A stretch of 64,000 nt of DNA, from the NCBI GenBank assembly GCA_023395595.1, contig JAEWYO010000052.1:16881-80880 (forward strand), written 5' to 3'. The notes below the pieces were generated by a model. The model was not told the origin of the DNA, did not search any database, and was given only the letters and a program-made list of their open reading frames with translations. Source of the stretch: Bacillota bacterium (GTDB taxonomy: Bacteria > Bacillota > Clostridia > Christensenellales > CAG-138). The first letter of the stretch is position 1; each line of letters opens with the position of its first letter. Of the stretch, positions 59,392 through 64,000 are shown one piece after another. The position numbers and the translations under genes are program-made.

Positions 59392-60499
59392 GAAAAAAGC
59401 AATCGTCCATCACGAGCCGTTCGTTCGCATGTCGAAACGGGACGGCGTCCCTCTCTGGAAGTCGCTTGGGATTCGCCTGATCGGGCTCACGCTTGCGCTC
59501 GTCGTTTGCGCTGTGATCATCTATGCGCTCACGAAACTCAATCCGCTTAAGGTGTATGCCGCCATGTTTAAGGGCGCATTCGGCACCAACAAGCGCGTTT
59601 GGGTTACGATTCGCGATATCATGATGCTGTTGTGCATTGCGGTTGGCCTTGCGCCCGCGTTTAAGATGCGTTTCTGGAATATCGGCGCAGAAGGCCAGGT
59701 GCTGGCGGGTGGTGTCGTCGCCGCGGCATGCATGATCTATCTGGGCAAGTCGATGGCAACGATTCCGCTGCTGCTGCTCATGTTTGTTCTGAGCATGATC
59801 GCTGGCGGCATCTGGGGCACGATTCCGGCAATCTTTAAAGCGCGCTGGAATGCGAATGAAACGCTCTTTACGCTGATGATGAACTACATCGCCATTCAGC
59901 TGACAAGCTATTTTGTTGCAAAATGGGAAAATCCATTTGGCTCCAACACCGTTGGCATCATCAACACTTCGACCAAAGCGGGTTGGTTCCCGCCTGTATT
60001 CGGGCAGATGTATGCGCTCAACGTGATCATTGTGCTCGTCATTGCGGTGCTGATGTATCTCTATCTGCGCTATAGCAAACAGGGCTACGAAATTGCGGTT
60101 GTTGGCGAAAGCGAAAACACCGCGCGCTATGCTGCAATCAACGTGAAGAGCGTCGTGATCCGCACCATGGCGATCTCCGGTGCAATCTGCGGCATCGCAG
60201 GCTTTATCGCGGTTGCCGGCGCAAGCCACACGATTTCGACGAGCACGGCGGGCGGACAGGGATTCACCGCGATCATCGTGGCATGGCTGGCGCAGTTCAA
60301 CACGTTCATCATGATCGCTATCTCGTCTCTGCTGGTCTTCCTTGAGAAGGGGGCAATCGAGATCGCATCCCAGTTTGACCTGAATGACTTCGTATCCGAA
60401 ATGATTACGGGCATCATACTCTTCTTCATCCTCGGCAGCGAATTCTTCATCAACTACAAAGTTCGTTTCCGTGGCGGAAAGAAGGAGGCAGGCAAATGA
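59384..60499 (+). CDS. nupB: Nucleoside ABC importer permease (NupB/YufP-like)
   Basis: A 371-residue permease with about nine or ten membrane helices and the conserved cytoplasmic motif after ALYLRYSKQGYEIAVVGES, matching the branched-chain/BMP permease family (GENPxxARYAGI-like; here SENTARYAAINV). It forms a heterodimer with the next permease. It overlaps the ATPase gene by eight bases and the next gene by four. Confidence 0.92.
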   Translation: MSKKKAIVHHEPFVRMSKRDGVPLWKSLGIRLIGLTLALVVCAVIIYALTKLNPLKVYAAMFKGAFGTNKRVWVTIRDIMMLLCIAVGLAPAFKMRFWNIGAEGQVLAGGVVAAACMIYLGKSMATIPLLLLMFVLSMIAGGIWGTIPAIFKARWNANETLFTLMMNYIAIQLTSYFVAKWENPFGSNTVGIINTSTKAGWFPPVFGQMYALNVIIVLVIAVLMYLYLRYSKQGYEIAVVGESENTARYAAINVKSVVIRTMAISGAICGIAGFIAVAGASHTISTSTAGGQGFTAIIVAWLAQFNTFIMIAISSLLVFLEKGAIEIASQFDLNDFVSEMITGIILFFILGSEFFINYKVRFRGGKKEAGK

Positions 60500-61479
60500 C
60501 GCAAATCATCTCCTTGATCCAGGCTGCCGTTGTCTTTGGAACGGTCATCCTATTTGGTGCGGTTGGCGAAATTCTCGCGGAGAAATCCGGCAACCTCAAC
60601 CTCGGCGTTCCGGGCATCATGTATCTCGGCGGCATCGCGGGCCTCATTGCAGCGTTTCTTTATGAAGGCAACGTTGCAAACCCGATTCCGTTTGTCTCAC
60701 TGTTGATCACGCTGTTTGCGGCATTTATCGCCGCAATGCTTGGCGGACTGATCTACTCGGTTCTGACCATCACGCTGCGCGCAAACCAGAACGTGACGGG
60801 TCTTACGCTGACGATCTTCGGCGGTGGCCTTGCAAACCTCTTTGGCGGCACGCTGAACAAGATGGCCGGCGGTGTCGGCCAGATCTCCGTCGCAATGACG
60901 AGCGGCGCATACCGCACAACGATTCCGGAGCTGGCAAACCTCGGTGTGGTTGGTAAGATATTTTTCTCCTATGGCTTTATGGCGTATCTTGCGATCATTC
61001 TCGCGTTTCTGGTAAGTTGGTTCATCAACAAGACCAGCGTTGGCTTAAACCTTCGCGCGGTCGGCGAGAATCCGGCGACAGCAGACGCAGCAGGTATCAA
61101 TGTTACTCGGTATAAGTATCTTGCAACCTGCATCGGCGCCGGCATCTCCGGACTTGGCGGATTGTATTATACGATGGACTATATCAAAGGCACATGGTCT
61201 ACAGACGGCAGCATCGAAAAGCTCGGCTGGCTCGCGGTTGCGCTGGTTATCTTCGCAACTTGGAAGCCGCGCAGAAGCATCTGGGGCAGTTATCTCTTTG
61301 GTGCGTTGTTCTGGCTGTTCTTCTACATTCCGGGGCTTACACGCAGCTCTCAGGAGATATTCAAGATGCTCCCGTATCTTGCAACGTTGTTTGTGCTGAT
61401 CATGGTTGCCCTCCGCAAAAAACGCGAGGATCAGCCGCCGCACAGCCTCGGCATTGCCTATTTCCGCGAAGAACGCTAA
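60496..61479 (+). CDS. nupC: Nucleoside ABC importer permease (NupC/YufQ-like)
   Basis: A 327-residue second permease with eight to ten helices, starting ISLIQAAVVFGTVILFGAVG and containing EILAEKSGNLNLGVPGIMYLGG, a signature of this family, and LRAVGENPATADAAGINVTRYKY, the EAA-like coupling loop. It completes the BMP importer. It overlaps the previous permease by four bases, and a terminator follows. Confidence 0.92.
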   Translation: MTQIISLIQAAVVFGTVILFGAVGEILAEKSGNLNLGVPGIMYLGGIAGLIAAFLYEGNVANPIPFVSLLITLFAAFIAAMLGGLIYSVLTITLRANQNVTGLTLTIFGGGLANLFGGTLNKMAGGVGQISVAMTSGAYRTTIPELANLGVVGKIFFSYGFMAYLAIILAFLVSWFINKTSVGLNLRAVGENPATADAAGINVTRYKYLATCIGAGISGLGGLYYTMDYIKGTWSTDGSIEKLGWLAVALVIFATWKPRRSIWGSYLFGALFWLFFYIPGLTRSSQEIFKMLPYLATLFVLIMVALRKKREDQPPHSLGIAYFREER

Positions 61480-61495
61480 ACTATTATTCGTATTC

Positions 61496-61532
61496 AAAAC
61501 CCGCGCCGGAGAAATCGCGCGGGTTTTCTTTT
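61496..61532 (+). terminator. Terminator of the nucleoside importer operon
   Basis: A perfect 11-bp stem AAAACCCGCGC / GCGCGGGTTTT (61496-61506, 61517-61527) then CTTTT. Confidence 0.9.
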
Positions 61533-61655
61533 GTCTGGTGCTGCGTATGTGAAGAATTCTAATGCGAAACACACAGTTCCGCATTGATTTGTCTACAACA
61601 AAAACATATATATAAAAATATATTTTGTTTCCTCAAATTTTTAGAGAATTCATTG

Positions 61656-61684
61656 TTGAATTGCGGTTCCTAGAAGGATATAAT
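61656..61684 (+). promoter_or_regulatory. serC: serC promoter with AT-rich upstream element
   Basis: TTGAAT (61656-61661), 17-base spacer, TATAAT (61679-61684). An AT-rich, near-palindromic stretch (about 61598-61628) upstream could act as an UP element. A further hairpin AATGCG/CGCATT lies at 61561-61585, upstream of the promoter. Confidence 0.75.
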
Positions 61685-61741
61685 GTAGTCGAACAATCAT
61701 TTCTCGCATATCAAGAAAAAAATTCATTAGGAGTGTGTAGT

Positions 61742-62830
61742 ATGAAATACGACCGTATCTACAATTTTTCTGCGGGACCCGCAACCATGCCTGTTGAAGT
61801 GCTCGAAGAAGTCGCGGCCGAAATGCTGAACTACAAGGGCAGCGGCATGTGCGTCATGGAGATGTCCCACCGTTCGAAGGTCTACCAGACCATCATCGAT
61901 GAAGCGGAAGCAGACCTGCGCGAGCTCATGAACATTCCGAACAATTACAAGGTGCTCTTCATTCAGGGTGGCGCGACGCTGCAATTTGCAATGATTCCGG
62001 CGAACTTGATGAAGAACGGCGTTGCTGACTATATCGTCACCGGTGCGTGGTCGAAAAAAGCCGCCGAAGAAGCGAAAAAATACGGCAAGGTCAACGTCAT
62101 CGCAACCAGCAAGGACAAGAACTTCAGCTATGTTCCCGATGTAACCGATCTGCCAATCGATCCGGATGCAGACTATGTCTACATCTGTGAAAACGAGACC
62201 ATCCACGGCACCACGTATGCCGAACTCCCGAACACTAAGGGCAAAATTCTGGTTTCCGACCAGTCTTCAATGTTCCTGAGCAAGCCCTGCAACGTGTCCG
62301 ACTACGGCGTGATCTATGCCGGTGTGCAGAAGAACGTTGGCCCTGCCGGTATGGTTGTGGTCATCATTCGCGAGGATTTGATCCGTACGGATCTGCCGGA
62401 ATCGCTGCCGACCTATATGCGCTATGACATCCATGCAGAGAACGGCTCTATGTATAATACGCCGAACTGCTGGGCAATCTATGTTTGTGGCAAGGTGTTC
62501 AAGTATCTCAAGAAGATCGGCGGACTTTCCGCCATGCAAGCCATCAACGAGGACAAAGCCAAGGTGCTCTACGATTTCCTCGATTCCAGCAAGATGTTCC
62601 GCGGCACAGTAGAAAAACGCTATCGCTCGCTGATGAACATCCCGTTTGTGACGGGTGACGAAGCACTGGATGCCAAGGTTGTCGCGGCGACGAAGGCTGC
62701 CGGTTATGACAACCTCAAGGGGCACAAGAGCGTCGGCGGCCTGCGCGCCTCCACCTACAACGCTATGCCCAAAGAGGGTGTGGTCGCGCTGGTGGACTTC
62801 CTCAAGAAGTTTGAAGCAGAGAATCAGTAA
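61742..62830 (+). CDS. serC: Phosphoserine aminotransferase
   Basis: Transaminates 3-phosphohydroxypyruvate with glutamate to phosphoserine. The 362-residue protein has the family start YNFSAGPATMP, the MEMSHRSKVY block, the substrate/cofactor segment GGATLQFAMIP, and the PLP lysine in GVQKNVGPAG. The start at 61742 has AGGAG eight bases before it; a longer frame to 61625 crosses the promoter. It is followed by serA after 25 bp. serB is not in the window. Confidence 0.96.
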   Translation: MKYDRIYNFSAGPATMPVEVLEEVAAEMLNYKGSGMCVMEMSHRSKVYQTIIDEAEADLRELMNIPNNYKVLFIQGGATLQFAMIPANLMKNGVADYIVTGAWSKKAAEEAKKYGKVNVIATSKDKNFSYVPDVTDLPIDPDADYVYICENETIHGTTYAELPNTKGKILVSDQSSMFLSKPCNVSDYGVIYAGVQKNVGPAGMVVVIIREDLIRTDLPESLPTYMRYDIHAENGSMYNTPNCWAIYVCGKVFKYLKKIGGLSAMQAINEDKAKVLYDFLDSSKMFRGTVEKRYRSLMNIPFVTGDEALDAKVVAATKAAGYDNLKGHKSVGGLRASTYNAMPKEGVVALVDFLKKFEAENQ

Positions 62831-62855
62831 GTAGAACGCATAGAGGAGAAACACT

Positions 62856-63770
62856 ATGATTAAAATTCTTGCTAGCGACGGTATGGAAAAGAGCGCAATT
62901 GCGGCGCTCGAATCAAAAGGTTGCCAGGTTGATGTGAAGTTTTATGATCCCGATGCGCTTTGCGAAGCGGTGAAGGACTATGATGTGCTCGTCGTGCGCA
63001 GCGCAACCAAAGTGCGCGAACCGCAGATCAACGCGGCCTGCATGACCGGCAAACTCAAGCTCGTCATTCGCGCGGGCGTGGGCATCGACAACATCGACAA
63101 GGTCTGCGCGGAAGGCCGCGGCATCTCCGTTTGCAACACGCCAAGAGCGAGCTCGGACGCGGTTGCAGAGCTTGCGCTGGGACATATGTTCTCCTGCGCG
63201 CGCTTTCTCTCCGCTGCGGGTCATACCATGCGCGAAGGCAAATGGGAAAAGAAAGCCTATGAAGGCATTGAGCTTTCCGGCAAGACCGTTGGTATCGTAG
63301 GCTACGGTCGCATCGGTCAGGCGCTCGGCCGCCGCTGCCAGGCGCTGGGTATGAAGGTACTGGCGTACGACATCTACAAGGTGCCGGAACTGGAATGCGA
63401 AACGATGCGCTATGTTGAGATGGACGAACTGCTCAAAACCGCAGACATCATCTCGCTGCACGTTCCTTCGCTGCCCGGCCAGCCGCTGGTGAGCCGCGAA
63501 GCACTCGCAATGATGAAAGATCGCGTGATCATCATCAACACCTCCCGCGGCACCAACGTGGACGAAGCAGCTCTGCTGGAAGCACTCGAGAGCGGCAAAG
63601 TCTACGGCGCAGGTCTCGACGTATTTGCCGAAGAACCGAGCAAGAACGAGGCGCTCTACAAGCACCCGCGCGTGAGCAGCACCCCGCACATTGGCGCTTC
63701 CACAGAGGAAGCACAGGCGCGCATCGGCGCAGAGATCGTAGACCTGATTTCGAAGGCATTTAACCTCTAA
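62856..63770 (+). CDS. serA: D-3-phosphoglycerate dehydrogenase, short form
   Basis: First enzyme of serine synthesis: oxidises 3-phosphoglycerate with NAD+. The 304-residue protein has RAGVGIDNID (catalytic Arg), the NAD-binding GIVGYGRIGQALG, EEP (catalytic Glu) and TPHIGAST (catalytic His). It ends after the catalytic core and lacks the ACT and allosteric domains of long SerA, so serine feedback inhibition through ACT is not expected. Its place after serC supports the assignment over other 2-hydroxyacid dehydrogenases. Confidence 0.92.
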   Translation: MIKILASDGMEKSAIAALESKGCQVDVKFYDPDALCEAVKDYDVLVVRSATKVREPQINAACMTGKLKLVIRAGVGIDNIDKVCAEGRGISVCNTPRASSDAVAELALGHMFSCARFLSAAGHTMREGKWEKKAYEGIELSGKTVGIVGYGRIGQALGRRCQALGMKVLAYDIYKVPELECETMRYVEMDELLKTADIISLHVPSLPGQPLVSREALAMMKDRVIIINTSRGTNVDEAALLEALESGKVYGAGLDVFAEEPSKNEALYKHPRVSSTPHIGASTEEAQARIGAEIVDLISKAFNL

Positions 63771-63787
63771 GATACCAGAAACAGTAC

Positions 63788-63820
63788 AAAGCCTCCGGCT
63801 AAAGCGCCGGAGGCTTTTTG
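63788..63820 (+). terminator. Terminator of serC-serA
   Basis: A perfect 11-bp stem AAAGCCTCCGG / CCGGAGGCTTT (63788-63798, 63807-63817) ending in a T-run. The insertion sequence begins immediately after. Confidence 0.9.
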
Positions 63821-63821
63821 T

Positions 63822-64000
63822 GGCTCACCGTCAATAGTTGGGGTAGAGCAGCAGACTAAGAGAAACTAAGGGGGTTGGGAGCGAAAGCGAACAGCTCCCT
63901 TAAACATTGGTGGTGCAAAGAATTCGAATACGAAAATTTCGGAAACTGCGATAGCCGAAAGCGATGCGTTTGAGCACTTTGATCTTGTTGTTTACCCCTT
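63822..64000 (-). mobile_element. ISL3-like insertion sequence, one end, cut by window
   Basis: The terminal sequence starts GGCTCACCGTCAATAGTTGG at 63822, resembling ISL3-family inverted repeats (GGxTCTxxGTCAA pattern from memory). Behind it lies the 3' end of a transposase on the minus strand. The other end and any target duplication are outside the window. Confidence 0.65.
63900..64000 (-). CDS. ISL3 family transposase, C-terminal fragment in window
   Basis: The visible C-terminus reads NNKIKVLKRIAFGYRSF, then RNFRIRILCTTNV and a stop at 63900-63902. The NNKIK-x-LKR-x-A-(F/Y)-G-(Y/F) block is the hallmark end of the DDE transposases of the ISL3 (IS204/IS1001/IS1096/IS1165) family. Only 33 codons are visible, so whether the full gene is intact cannot be judged. 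Confidence 0.75.
   Translation of the reverse strand, partial: GVNNKIKVLKRIAFGYRSFRNFRIRILCTTNV

Overview
The window reads as chromosome of an anaerobic, low-complexity-GC Bacillota, most likely a member of the Clostridia, with GC around 50-55% judged by eye. The evidence is the Firmicutes-type gene orders yicC-remA-gmk-rpoZ-priA and S2P-scpA-scpB, the RemA, RqcH, YerC and VanW/G5 families, CIRCE-controlled groESL, strong Shine-Dalgarno sequences with frequent TTG starts, a stand-alone [FeFe]-hydrogenase-like protein, and a selenium-type purine hydroxylase cluster. I found no tRNA, rRNA, CRISPR array, prophage or replication origin.

Layout. (1) 1-13253, minus strand, is mostly housekeeping: pcrA-ligA-AIR-synthase-like; yicC-remA-gmk-rpoZ; priA followed by a two-subunit ABC exporter, the second subunit of which runs off the window. 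(2) 13402-14468, plus: rdgB and a YfcE-type phosphoesterase, apparently from a leaderless promoter. (3) 14577-19331, minus: scpB, scpA, site-2 protease, rqcH, yerC-like regulator, rpsT. (4) 19561-21600: groES-groEL under CIRCE. (5) 21681-31203 is accessory: VanW protein, ECF sigma with a candidate anti-sigma, a CASTOR/POLLUX-like channel with a GT39-like membrane glycosyltransferase, a secreted or anchored Pro/Thr-rich protein, and the hydrogenase-like protein. (6) 31293-37806, plus: a GntR-ABC (YtrA/B-like) operon, a PadR-DUF1700-SDR-SDR-GNAT operon, and a DUF89 protein. (7) 37933-46314: a pyruvate-dehydrogenase-type operon (E2, E3, fused E1), then transketolase and a lipoate ligase that can lipoylate the E2. 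(8) 46400-54579, minus: an SPFH protein and the xdh-ygfK-ssnA purine cluster. (9) 54832-61479, plus: a threonine-synthase-like enzyme and a four-gene BMP-type nucleoside/purine ABC importer. (10) 61656-63820: serC-serA, followed by the end of an ISL3-like insertion sequence cut by the window edge.

How the parts fit. Regions 8 and 9 together look like a purine acquisition and catabolism island: an importer, a selenium-type molybdenum hydroxylase lacking its usual FAD subunit, a YgfK flavin/iron-sulfur protein that could take over electron transfer, an SsnA aminohydrolase, and a divergent PLP enzyme. Region 7 couples a lipoylated 2-oxoacid dehydrogenase to its own lipoate ligase. It carries a dense cluster of ATAAC/GTTAT motifs in its control region, which I consider the best candidate for an undescribed regulatory site here.

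Regulatory sites were found by eye from consensus matching. Promoter calls are predictions, not measurements.
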